DNA of 64,000 nt from Gilliamella sp. ESL0441 (GTDB lineage: Bacteria; Pseudomonadota; Gammaproteobacteria; Enterobacterales; Orbaceae): positions 1,488,001 through 1,552,000 of the forward strand of contig NZ_CP048264.1 in NCBI RefSeq assembly GCF_019469185.1, given 5' to 3'. Both the position numbers and the translations under genes were made by a program. Each line of letters begins with the position of its first letter. The stretch's first letter is position 1. Under the pieces are notes generated by a model, which was given only the letters and a program-made list of their open reading frames with translations, ran no database searches and was not told where the DNA came from. This document shows, one piece after another, positions 35,859-42,751 of this stretch.

Positions 35859-36415
35859 TTATTTCTCCTTTGGCTTTTCAGCCAATCTAACTTCTGCTAT
35901 CACATTGTGCATTTCGATAACATCATCAAGTGAATAAACAGTTCTTAAATCGTGGAGTGTTGCGTATTTGTTTACAATTACACTCCACATAAACCAATCT
36001 ACATCGCTTTCTTGGCTATCTCCTCCAAGCTGAGCGTATTTACATTGGATAACAGGCCACTTGGTAAAAAACCCAAAAAATGGAATTTTAATCCCTCAAT
36101 GATGATTTGATAATAATGGCTTCTGTGAGCATTGAAAAATTCACTAACCTCTCTAGGATTTTGGAATAGTACCTTCTTACCTGCTTCATCAGTAGCAGTA
36201 ACATAATCAAGAATGAATCGTTCAATTTCCTCAAACTGTTCAGTGCCAATGTTAGAAGCCAATTGACCAATATCAAGCCCTGATTTATCATCCCCCAACG
36301 AAAAACAGCCCTTTAAAAGGGCTGTTAATTTTTTGAGATATTTATTGGCTTTGTAAAAATCTGCCTGTTTAAAGACATAAACAACATCGTCTAATGTATA
36401 ATCTTTGTTTTCCAT
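35859..36415 (-). CDS. Tail assembly chaperone, long -1 frameshift form (GT-like)
   Basis: Slippage at T TTT TTA (36071-36065) moves ribosomes from codon 117 of the short chaperone into the -1 frame, which then stays open for 68 codons to TAA at 35859-35861. The extension begins TKWPVIQCKYAQLGGDSQES and ends EKPKEK. It is protein-like throughout and has no start of its own. The product would be 185 residues. It ends 2 bases before the tape measure start, the same layout as lambda gpG-gpT. Confidence 0.82.
35999..36415 (-). CDS. Tail assembly chaperone, short form (G-like)
   Basis: A 138-residue protein with an acidic, helical fold between the tail tube and tape measure genes, the place of the tail chaperone in nearly all long-tailed phages. 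It begins MENKDYTLDDVVYVFKQAD. Its start overlaps the tube stop (TAATG). It binds the tape measure protein and recruits tube subunits; the ratio to the frameshifted form matters in lambda. Confidence 0.82.
   Translation of the reverse strand: MENKDYTLDDVVYVFKQADFYKANKYLKKLTALLKGCFSLGDDKSGLDIGQLASNIGTEQFEEIERFILDYVTATDEAGKKVLFQNPREVSEFFNAHRSHYYQIIIEGLKFHFLGFLPSGLLSNVNTLSLEEIAKKAM
36065..36071 (-). promoter_or_regulatory. Slippery heptamer of the tail chaperone
   Basis: T TTT TTA in the correct phase (GGT TTT TTA at codons 115-117). It is a canonical X XXY YYZ -1 site. I could not define a stimulating structure. Confidence 0.8.
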
Positions 36416-36849
36416 TATAGACCACCTTTGATGTTAAATTCAGCCTTCGTTGCTTTAAGTGTCCATGTTAAACCATTGTGTGCTGTACCTCGAGCAATTG
36501 TCGGCGGCGTAGTAAACCAACATCCGGTTAATAAAAACTCATCGCCATTACGTAAATCTTTATAGGCAATTAATTTACTAGTCGCTTTAGTTGGATTATT
36601 AATTTGCTCTTGTCGTAATTGATTTAATACTTCGTTAGTTTCAGTGTGTTGTAATGTTTTAATTGTAACAGTAGCACCTCTATTACAAGTATTAACAAAT
36701 ACGCCTTCACCATTAATACCATAAGTGATATCTCCATCATCACCTATTGGAGCAATACTTATAGAATCTTGAGCATTTTCATAACCAGTAATTTCATAGC
36801 CATCAATTGTTAAGACAGCATCTTCTAAAGAAAAAGATTTATTAGACAT
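36415..36849 (-). CDS. Tail tube protein (DUF3277 type)
   Basis: A 144-residue protein directly downstream of the sheath gene, the usual tube position. The pattern is beta-rich: FSLEDAVLTIDGYEITGYEN, GDDGDITYGINGEGVFVNTCNRG, and a central RNGDEFLLTGCWF. It polymerises into the rigid inner tube driven into the target cell. The family call is from fold pattern and context. Confidence 0.82.
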   Translation of the reverse strand: MSNKSFSLEDAVLTIDGYEITGYENAQDSISIAPIGDDGDITYGINGEGVFVNTCNRGATVTIKTLQHTETNEVLNQLRQEQINNPTKATSKLIAYKDLRNGDEFLLTGCWFTTPPTIARGTAHNGLTWTLKATKAEFNIKGGL

Positions 36850-36858
36850 CGTGTATCC

Positions 36859-38370
36859 TTATCGATTAAATTGAACAATAATATCAACGCTGTGACCTGC
36901 ACCAGCAAGTTTTAATGCGCAGTTGATTGGCATCATTTTGCGCGCCTCACGATCAGCCGTGTCTTGCATATCAAAAGAATCAGAATAGAAATAATATCCA
37001 TTCATGGTATCTCCAGATTTTAACTCACCAATATCACCAAGCGACCATTTACCAAGTCCAAGAAATCCGTTATTGACAAATTGTTCACCAATGATTTTTA
37101 ACTTACTAATTAAACGTTGTTGACCTTTATCGGTTTGAGGTATCTTTGTTGGTTCACCTTGTAAAGCATTAAAGGCTTGGACTTGAATAGCATTAACAAA
37201 CGCATCTAAACCAGTTGTTTCATCAATAAATGTTCCACCAATCATTACACCTTCTGCAAGCATATTGACACCAGCATAATCAGTATAGAAATTGATACCT
37301 AAGCGACGGCATTTCATTGCTTCATTGACAGTGATTTTGTCATCTGAAGTAACACTAGCCTCTTGTTTAAACTTAACTGTTTTAGCAGTATTAACACCAG
37401 TCCAAACGGTAGTTAACGCAATACCCATAAGTTCAGCAGCAGCATGATTATTTCCTTTGTTATTATATTGAACCATCAAACGACCACTATTACGTTTTGA
37501 CAATGTTTTAAGAACATTATCATCACTGTATTCAATATTTTTAACACGAGTTTCGGTATAAGCTAATACTTTGGCATTTTCAACGCCTTGTGCAACAACC
37601 CAATCATGAGCCTCAACTAGTTCACTATCAGTAATCGTATTTGCAAAGTAAACACCATACCAATTTTGATATTGATTTTGTAATGCAGTTAATGCTTCTG
37701 CAGGCGACTCTTTACTATAAGTTGTCGCATCCTCTCCTTTAATTAATGATGCTTTACCATCAATTAAATTACAAAGATTACCGATATAAGAGCCTTCTGA
37801 TTGAGAATCAAACACATATCCAAAATTGTCGCCCTTACCTTCTTTTTGAGCAGCTAAAATAAATCTATTACCAACAGAATCATAAATAACTGAAACTCCA
37901 CTATCTTTTAATTTAGTATTGATGACTGTTGCAACATCATTCATACTTGATACATTACTAAAATCCAGATCAGTAATTTGATGTTTAGCATCACCAAAAT
38001 AAAAAGAAAAATAACCATCTTTAATATTCTTAAATTGAATATAGCTGACAGCTAAGGCAGAGCCATTAATTTTTGAACTCAACGCTTTAGTTGTAACGCC
38101 TTCTTGCATATATTTAGCAATCAATGCCGTTTTTGGTTTTGGCTGAGCAGAAAATAAAGCAACTGCAGCTTTATATGCATCAGAATCAGTGCCAAATAAA
38201 TTTGCGACTGTCGTTGCATCAGAAACAACAACATAGCGCGCATCTTTATTGCTAAACTCTTCACACATATCTTTTGTAAAAATAGCCACAACGCTTAGGT
38301 CTCGTTTTTGTGCCCCTCTTGGCGATTGTTGTAGCGTTGCATCTACGACTTGACTTAATGGTAAACTCAT
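36859..38370 (-). CDS. Contractile tail sheath protein (DUF3383 type)
   Basis: A 503-residue sheath subunit whose contraction drives the tube through the envelope. It begins MSLPLSQVVDATLQQSPRGA. The segments SKRNSGRLMVQYN and AELMGIALTTVWTGVNTAKT, and the C-terminal APA-like EAR-KMMP-INCALKLAGAGHS region, are typical of DUF3383 sheaths. It is the best evidence that this tail is contractile. ATGA overlap with the preceding gene. Confidence 0.86.
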   Translation of the reverse strand: MSLPLSQVVDATLQQSPRGAQKRDLSVVAIFTKDMCEEFSNKDARYVVVSDATTVANLFGTDSDAYKAAVALFSAQPKPKTALIAKYMQEGVTTKALSSKINGSALAVSYIQFKNIKDGYFSFYFGDAKHQITDLDFSNVSSMNDVATVINTKLKDSGVSVIYDSVGNRFILAAQKEGKGDNFGYVFDSQSEGSYIGNLCNLIDGKASLIKGEDATTYSKESPAEALTALQNQYQNWYGVYFANTITDSELVEAHDWVVAQGVENAKVLAYTETRVKNIEYSDDNVLKTLSKRNSGRLMVQYNNKGNNHAAAELMGIALTTVWTGVNTAKTVKFKQEASVTSDDKITVNEAMKCRRLGINFYTDYAGVNMLAEGVMIGGTFIDETTGLDAFVNAIQVQAFNALQGEPTKIPQTDKGQQRLISKLKIIGEQFVNNGFLGLGKWSLGDIGELKSGDTMNGYYFYSDSFDMQDTADREARKMMPINCALKLAGAGHSVDIIVQFNR

Positions 38371-38864
38371 TTAGTAACCTCGAATGTAAAATTAACGTTA
38401 TCACCGCGTTTAATTTCGGTTTTAACGATTGGATTGATGGAAAAAATAAGATCTACTTGTGCATGACAAATTGTTTTGTCAGCAGAAGTTGTAGATATGT
38501 TTTCAATATCAGAGCATCTAAGATACCCCATTCTTAATTTTTTTAATTTTTGCCATACAGGCGTTAACTTCATTGACTCCGTTAACTTGCATAGCAGATC
38601 ATAGGCATCATTGCCATAGGTTTTGACAGTTATAGTTGCCTCTTTTAGAGTAGATATCACTTCCTCCTCTTCATTGCCGAAATATAAAATTTCTTTTCCT
38701 ATTTCAGTTTGGGAAATATTAAGTACAGTGACAAATCTATCTAAACTTGAAACATCAGGCACGCTATCTTCATCAAATATGTTTGATTCCGGTAAGTTCA
38801 AAATTCCCGCTATCAAATTTTTAATCTCAGTCATTTCAAGTTTAGAAACAGTCGTGATTTGCAT
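38367..38864 (-). CDS. Phage neck/tail terminator protein
   Basis: A 165-residue protein directly before the sheath gene, where the tail terminator (LIC_12616-like) stands in related phages. The start at 38864 (MQITTVSKLEMTE) has GGAG nearby; a longer frame from 38936 does not. It would cap the top of the sheath and tube. In a headless particle the cap is the uppermost component. Beta-rich, no membrane segments. Confidence 0.7.
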   Translation of the reverse strand: MQITTVSKLEMTEIKNLIAGILNLPESNIFDEDSVPDVSSLDRFVTVLNISQTEIGKEILYFGNEEEEVISTLKEATITVKTYGNDAYDLLCKLTESMKLTPVWQKLKKLRMGYLRCSDIENISTTSADKTICHAQVDLIFSINPIVKTEIKRGDNVNFTFEVTK

Positions 38865-39111
38865 AGTTGCTCCATAAAAATAGAAGATATTGCTTAATGA
38901 TTTAAAATCATGCTTTTCGTAATTTGGCATTAACAATCAATTTTTTAATTGAGTTAAATTTGTAGTTGGTTTTTTCGATAATTAAGTTATCTAGATTCAG
39001 ATAAATTAGAATGGCAATTTTTCTAATCTAAAAAGTAATTAAAATTGATTTAAGTTATTAGGAATATTTTGAAAAATTAAACAGGATCATATTAATTTTT
39101 ACACATAAAGT

Positions 39112-39152
39112 TAACTTATTGAAATAAAATAAGTAATATTACGTAACTTATT
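39112..39152 (-). promoter_or_regulatory. Triple AATAAGTTA-like elements before the tail operon
   Basis: Read on the minus strand: AATAAGTTA (39152-39144), the inverted TTACTTATT (39136-39128) and AATAAGTTA again (39120-39112). Direct copies are 32 bases apart, about three helical turns. They sit at the upstream edge of the 280-base leader of the tail genes and could bind an activator. No strong sigma70 -35/-10 pair follows. Confidence 0.35.
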
Positions 39153-39627
39153 CTTTGCACATAAATTGCGTATTGTTCTTGGGTGCAATCTCCTGACAAT
39201 AATATTGCTGCCAACCTTCAATTATGGCTCGGTTATAGCCGATTGCGTTGGTGAGACGGTAATAATCTTGTTGAGAAGACTTTGCAAGTCGTAAGGCTTG
39301 CTCAGCAACATCGCTGGAGGTGGCACTATTTCGCTCGATGGCGGCAACTTTGACGCGCAACTCGACAAGACCATTATCCACATTATCACGTAAATTCTCT
39401 GTTTTAGCCTGTTCATCTTTTATTGTCTCAATGATAGTTGACTCAATTTGTTTAATGGCATTATTATTTTGTTGATATGCTTTAAATTGCGCTTCTAACG
39501 TAAGGGTTTTAGTGATAGCTATTTGTTCATCCTTCCAACAGCGATACGCAAAATAGAGCGCAAAAAAAGTGATAAAAATACAACAATACGGTAATATTTT
39601 AGGGAGTAACGTAAACTTGTTCATCAC
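39148..39627 (-). CDS. i-spanin (Rz-like)
   Basis: A 159-residue protein with one N-terminal membrane anchor (LPYCCIFITFFALYFAY) followed by a periplasmic coiled coil (about residues 40-140), the inner-membrane spanin pattern. With the o-spanin nested inside it, it fuses inner and outer membranes at the last lysis step. It overlaps the endolysin gene by 4 bases. Confidence 0.82.
   Translation of the reverse strand: MMNKFTLLPKILPYCCIFITFFALYFAYRCWKDEQIAITKTLTLEAQFKAYQQNNNAIKQIESTIIETIKDEQAKTENLRDNVDNGLVELRVKVAAIERNSATSSDVAEQALRLAKSSQQDYYRLTNAIGYNRAIIEGWQQYYCQEIAPKNNTQFMCKE
39222..39416 (-). CDS. o-spanin (Rz1-like lipoprotein) nested inside Rz
   Basis: A 64-residue frame wholly inside the Rz gene in another phase. 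It starts MNRLKQRIYVIMWIMVLSSC, a lipoprotein signal with lipobox LSSC (C20). The mature part is short and proline-rich (KLPPSSEIVPPP), the hallmark of Rz1 proteins. It is easily mistaken for a shadow frame, but the signal and context support it. Confidence 0.78.
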   Translation of the reverse strand: MNRLKQRIYVIMWIMVLSSCASKLPPSSEIVPPPAMLLSKPYDLQSLLNKIITVSPTQSAITEP

Positions 39628-40064
39628 ATCAAACCATTTAAATACACTGTTTTACCGCCATTTTTAACTGCAGTGAGTACTATTTGACGGTTTTTGGTTG
39701 GACTAAATCCGATATGCACCCATTGATTATGCTCTTGGATAAGCTTATCAAATACCACACCGGCATCAATTAAGCGTTGACAAATTTGTTTCGGGGTACC
39801 AAATGGAGAACGAAAGTCAACCGCTAAACCCTTTGTATGTGCACTATTTGCCGCACCACCGACCCGGGCATTTAATGCCGGACAACGATAGCCTGAGGTT
39901 ATGATTACCGGATGTCCTAACGCTTTTCTAACAAATTCAAGCTTAATCGCGGTCAGTTGAACATTAGGCATCAGCTCAGCCGGTACGGAATTGTCTATTT
40001 TTAGTCGACTGGCGGTCAGTGAATAAGTAAACTCTTCCAGTTTGAAGTGTTCAGTCAATTTCAT
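39624..40064 (-). CDS. Endolysin, M15A D-Ala-D-Ala carboxypeptidase type
   Basis: A 146-residue peptidase that would cut peptidoglycan cross-links for particle release. The zinc site is SAHTKGLAVDFR plus WVHIGF, with TSGYRCPALN upstream, all standard for M15A. The start MKLTEHFKLEE at 40064 matches the family; an earlier GTG at 40097 would add 11 residues and overlap the holin. Confidence 0.88.
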   Translation of the reverse strand: MKLTEHFKLEEFTYSLTASRLKIDNSVPAELMPNVQLTAIKLEFVRKALGHPVIITSGYRCPALNARVGGAANSAHTKGLAVDFRSPFGTPKQICQRLIDAGVVFDKLIQEHNQWVHIGFSPTKNRQIVLTAVKNGGKTVYLNGLM

Positions 40065-40080
40065 TTGTTTTAATTTCCTC

Positions 40081-40407
40081 TCAATTATCATGTCCACGTG
40101 TTTTTTTTAATAATTGTTCTTCAAGTGTTTTGATTAATGTGGCACCTGACCATCCCGCTAACCCAGCCACACCGCCTGCCAGCTCAAACTGCCAGTTAAA
40201 ATAACTGGCTGCCAGCACCACCAGCGCTCCGGCAAAAGTTGAAATAAAGATCTGAGCAATTAAAATCATCAGATTGAACTTATTACCATTGATAATTTGA
40301 TAGCAATAACTGGCTAGTGAACCAAGTAAAGTGACAAAAAATAAATAAACGACAACATACCAATTGATATTGTCAGGATCTCTGATTGGCATAGGTTTAA
40401 TCTTCAT
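40081..40407 (-). CDS. Holin (LydA-like)
   Basis: A 108-residue membrane protein with a basic N-terminus, then about three membrane helices (WYVVVYLFFVTLLGSLAS, LMILIAQIFISTFAGALVVLA and LAGGVAGLAGW) and a charged tail KKTRGHDN. It resembles P1 LydA-type holins. It heads the lysis cassette, followed by endolysin and spanins. Its ribosome-binding site is inside a hairpin. Confidence 0.78.
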   Translation of the reverse strand: MKIKPMPIRDPDNINWYVVVYLFFVTLLGSLASYCYQIINGNKFNLMILIAQIFISTFAGALVVLAASYFNWQFELAGGVAGLAGWSGATLIKTLEEQLLKKTRGHDN

Positions 40408-40413
40408 AGGTGA

Positions 40414-40428
40414 GCCTCAAAATGAGGC
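40414..40428 (-). promoter_or_regulatory. Hairpin that covers the holin ribosome-binding site
   Basis: On the minus strand GCCTCA, a 3-base loop, and TGAGGC form a perfect 6-bp stem; the GAGG within the second arm is the Shine-Dalgarno sequence, 8 bases before the ATG at 40407. The holin would be poorly translated until the stem opens. Confidence 0.6.
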
Positions 40429-40443
40429 GATTGAAATAAGAAA

Positions 40444-40495
40444 GGGTTACACAGCTCTTATGTTAAGTCATTTTCTGAGATTGCTCTGTGAACCC
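40444..40495 (-). repeat. Imperfect hairpin in the holin leader
   Basis: Arms GGGTTACACAG and CTGTGAACCC pair with one bulged base around a 31-base loop. It may be a structured leader RNA. Confidence 0.4.
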
Positions 40496-40537
40496 ATAAA
40501 TCGTTATAGCTCTATAGTCGAATTTTAGATATAAAAA

Positions 40538-40555
40538 AACCGCATTAAAGCGGCT
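40538..40555 (-). terminator. Terminator upstream of the holin gene
   Basis: On the minus strand a 6-bp stem (AGCCGC with GCGGTT, one G-U pair, 6-base loop) is followed by a run of U. It stands between the promoter-terminator cassettes and the lysis genes. Confidence 0.65.
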
Positions 40556-40651
40556 ATATAAAAATGAATTATATTTATGAAACTTATCAAGATAAACTTT
40601 TTTATAAAATTAAACATAGTGTTATATTAAAACTTTCAATTTTTAGGCAAT

Positions 40652-40729
40652 AAAAAAGCCCGCTTAACGGGCTTTTTAAACAATTCTTGATTTTGAGATA
40701 ATTATATACTAATTAGCGTACGTTGTCAA
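40652..40729 (-). ncRNA. Promoter-terminator cassette 1 (about 43-nt RNA)
   Basis: TTGACA (40729-40724), a 17-base spacer and TATAAT (40706-40701) form a perfect sigma70 promoter. Predicted start is about 40694. After about 20 bases comes an intrinsic terminator with arms AAAAAGCCCG and CGGGCTTTTT at 40653-40677. No ORF fits. The transcribed part CAAAATCAAGAATTGT is shared with cassettes 2 and 3. Confidence 0.72.
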
Positions 40730-41024
40730 CCCTTAGATTGAATTTTTGATATTAATATCATCTAAAACACTAAATCAATTTTGCTAAAAGAAATAGTCAT
40801 ATATAAAAACAAAATTAAAAAATCATCTTTATTAATTTGATAATTTGCATATTGATAAAAATAAATCATTTATTGATTGCTTGGATTATCTTATAGCTAA
40901 ATTATATTTTTATAAAATCATGAACTGTTATATAGAAAAATGATTAATTATAACTAGACTGAATTATTATAGTTTTAATAATTGATTAATAATAATCAAT
41001 CTATATAAATATTATTTTTGTCGC

Positions 41025-41104
41025 AAAAAAAAAGCCCATTAATGGGCTTTTCTTACAATTTCTGATTTTGTGACCTTTATATACTGATTAGCGTACGTTG
41101 TCAA
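41025..41104 (-). ncRNA. Promoter-terminator cassette 2 (about 45-nt RNA)
   Basis: TTGACA (41104-41099), 17 bases, TATAAA (41081-41076). A palindromic terminator AAAAGCCCATT/AATGGGCTTTT is at 41030-41051, followed by U. The transcribed part is CAAAATCAGAAATTGT. The 14-base element TTGACAACGTACGC is identical in all three cassettes. Confidence 0.72.
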
Positions 41105-41348
41105 CCCTAAAGCCGATCTTTTTATCATAATATTATTTATTACGCCTAATTATTTTACATAATATCTGATAGTTCGGAAAAGATACCCAAAATCGACCTA
41201 TTTATATTAATGATAATTTAGCATATCAATTAAAACAAACAATCAAAAAGGTAAGGTATTTTATTGACTAGATGGATTCATATCACAGATATATTTACTT
41301 TCTTATACATTAGATAAATGAAAAGTAAATTTGAGTTAATAGAATACA

Positions 41349-41377
41349 TTATTGTTATTGTTATTGTTATTGTTATT
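41349..41377 (+). repeat. Hexanucleotide TTATTG repeat, nearly five copies
   Basis: Four perfect copies and a fifth broken at its last base, in non-coding DNA between cassettes 2 and 3. Such repeats can change length by slippage. Confidence 0.8.
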
Positions 41378-41423
41378 TAAAAACACTTGCATTTAATATC
41401 TGAAATATCAAATTAGGAATAAT

Positions 41424-41501
41424 AAAAAAGCCCGCAAAGCGGGCTTTTCATACAATTCTGCATTTTGGAATAATTATATAATTGTTTGCGTACGTTGTCA
41501 A
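41424..41501 (-). ncRNA. Promoter-terminator cassette 3 (about 45-nt RNA)
   Basis: TTGACA (41501-41496), 17 bases, TATAAT (41478-41473). Terminator arms AAAAGCCCGC and GCGGGCTTTT with an AAA loop are at 41426-41448, followed by U. The transcribed part is CAAAATGCAGAATTGT. The three cassettes are about 375 and 397 bases apart. Confidence 0.72.
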
Positions 41502-41555
41502 TACTTAGTCTCCAAATCAGTATAAAAGAATATTAATTACTTCGAAAATTAACTT

Positions 41556-41816
41556 TTAGTCATACCTAAATACTATGTACAGATAACTACGCCTAAAATT
41601 CGCATTCACCAATATGTTTAATGTTTCGAACAGTACGTTATTACACACGCTATCATTAGTAATTAAAGCAGAAATTTTAGGTTTGATCGTCGTTTTGGGT
41701 AATTTTAGTGGCTTATCTCTTTCTATGTAGATATAATTATCAAGAATTATTTCAACACAATTCGGGAATTTCTGAAATAATTTTATCGTTCCTTTTTCAC
41801 TATTTAGTTGTTTTTG
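41556..41816 (-). pseudogene. 86-codon open frame without a start codon, next to the operators
   Basis: The frame reads QKQLNSEKGTIKLFQKFPNC and continues protein-like (KPKISALITNDSVCNNVLFE) to TAA at 41556-41558, with a stop directly upstream and no ATG, GTG or TTG near the front. One extra A in the A5 run at 41793-41797 would bring GTG AAA AAA in frame. It lies divergent from the repressor, the place of a Cro-like or antitermination gene. It may be a recently broken gene, use slippage, or be chance. Confidence 0.4.
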
Positions 41817-41840
41817 TTATCGATATTATTATGTCGATAA
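41817..41840. promoter_or_regulatory. Putative repressor operator 1
   Basis: Inverted repeat TTATCGA - 10 bases - TCGATAA between the divergent frame and the repressor gene. Confidence 0.5.
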
Positions 41841-41894
41841 TTAATCTATTTTTTAGTCGTTAATAATGGTTGCACAATTATCTTAAGTTATATA

Positions 41895-41904
41895 TTATCG
41901 ATAA
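41895..41904. promoter_or_regulatory. Putative repressor operator 2
   Basis: Palindrome TTATCGATAA, sharing its half-site with operator 1. It overlaps a plus-strand promoter-like pair, TTGCAC (41870-41875) and TATTAT (41893-41898). A looser site TGATA - 8 bases - TATCA is at 41918-41935. Confidence 0.5.
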
Positions 41905-41957
41905 CCTATAGAATTAATGATAACAATAGCTATCAAAAAACCAATAACTATGATTAG

Positions 41958-41986
41958 TTGATTGGTAATAACTTGACTTATATAAT
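41958..41986 (+). promoter_or_regulatory. Promoter of the repressor gene
   Basis: TTGATT (41958-41963), 17-base spacer, TATAAT (41981-41986); predicted start about 41993, 23 bases before the ATG. Confidence 0.6.
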
Positions 41987-42015
41987 CATAAGCTCTATCA
42001 AGATGAGATAAAATT

Positions 42016-42711
42016 ATGACTACATTTACAGATAGATTAAATTTAGCATTGAAAAATTCTGGTTTGTCACAGCATCAATTAGCTGAAAAAGTGAAAATTA
42101 GCCAACCAGCTATTCAAAAACTTCTTTCAGGGAAATCGAGTACATCTAGAAAAATTGTCGAAATAGCTAGTGCATTAAATGTCGACTTATTATGGCTAAC
42201 TAAAGGAATTGGTTCAGCTACAAATAATAAAAGTAAATCAAATGCATCAATGCTCGGTGCTATTGATGAATGGGACCAGCAAACACCTCTTGATGATGAT
42301 GAAGTTGAATTGCCTTTTTATAAAGATGTTCGACTTGCAGCTGGTAATGGATTTGCAGATGATATAGAAGATTACAATGGATATAAATTAAGATTATCAC
42401 GCTCAACAATGCGTAAATATGGTATTGATAAAGATTGTGCTGTCTGTTTAACTGTTTATGGAGATAGTATGGAACCTGTCTTTAGAGACGGTTCTACAGT
42501 AGGTATAAATCAAGCAGATAAAAATATCCGAGATGGAAAAATATATGCAATCAATCATGACGGATTGTTAAGAATAAAAATACTCGAAAAATTACCGGGT
42601 AATCATGTTAAAATTCGTAGTTATAATCCCGAATACAGTGACGAAGTTGTATCTCAAGATGAAATAACCGTGTTAGGAAGAGTTTGGTGGCAATCATCGA
42701 TATTAGATTAA
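42016..42711 (+). CDS. CI-like repressor: XRE helix-turn-helix plus S24 peptidase
   Basis: A 231-residue phage-type repressor. The N-terminal helix-turn-helix is at about residues 17-38 (LSQHQLAEKVKISQPAIQKL). The S24 LexA-like domain has a cleavage-type Ala-Gly bond (A109-G110), the nucleophile S151 in GDSMEP and the general base K188 in RIKIL. Self-cleavage with RecA would link the island to DNA damage (SOS). It is transcribed away from the lysis and tail genes, with palindromic operators in the intergenic region. Confidence 0.9.
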   Translation: MTTFTDRLNLALKNSGLSQHQLAEKVKISQPAIQKLLSGKSSTSRKIVEIASALNVDLLWLTKGIGSATNNKSKSNASMLGAIDEWDQQTPLDDDEVELPFYKDVRLAAGNGFADDIEDYNGYKLRLSRSTMRKYGIDKDCAVCLTVYGDSMEPVFRDGSTVGINQADKNIRDGKIYAINHDGLLRIKILEKLPGNHVKIRSYNPEYSDEVVSQDEITVLGRVWWQSSILD

Positions 42712-42731
42712 CACATTTAATAGTAATTATT

Positions 42732-42751
42732 ACCGCTACGGCGGTTTTTTT
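42732..42751 (+). terminator. Terminator after the repressor gene
   Basis: Arms ACCGC and GCGGT with a TACG tetraloop, followed by seven T. Confidence 0.8.

Larger units (their letters stand above)
26097..42751. mobile_element. Tailocin-like island (headless contractile phage tail)
   Basis: Contiguous module: recombinase, tail fibre set, baseplate, tape measure, chaperone, tube, sheath, tail terminator, lysis genes and S24 repressor. No gene for capsid, portal, terminase, head-tail connector or phage replication is present between the recombinase and the repressor. All structural genes are on the minus strand and overlap or nearly overlap. This gene set fits an R-type (contractile) tailocin; a decayed prophage that lost its head genes is the alternative, but every tail gene looks intact. 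The outer boundaries are estimates: left from the tRNA and hairpins, right from the repressor terminator. Confidence 0.75.

Noticed and set aside
34089..35933. Long plus-strand ORFs opposite the tape measure gene
   Set aside because: Antisense shadows of a low-complexity coiled-coil gene; no ribosome sites or family signals.
33051..36415. Siphovirus-type (non-contractile) tail
   Set aside because: A sheath gene of the DUF3383 type and baseplate J/gp25-like genes indicate a contractile tail.
41349..41377. CRISPR-like array
   Set aside because: A simple hexamer microsatellite with no spacers; no CRISPR array was seen in the window.
40652..41501. Cassettes as insertion-sequence ends or tRNA-like repeats
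   Set aside because: Conservation is limited to promoter, short transcript and terminator; no transposase, terminal repeats or cloverleaf.
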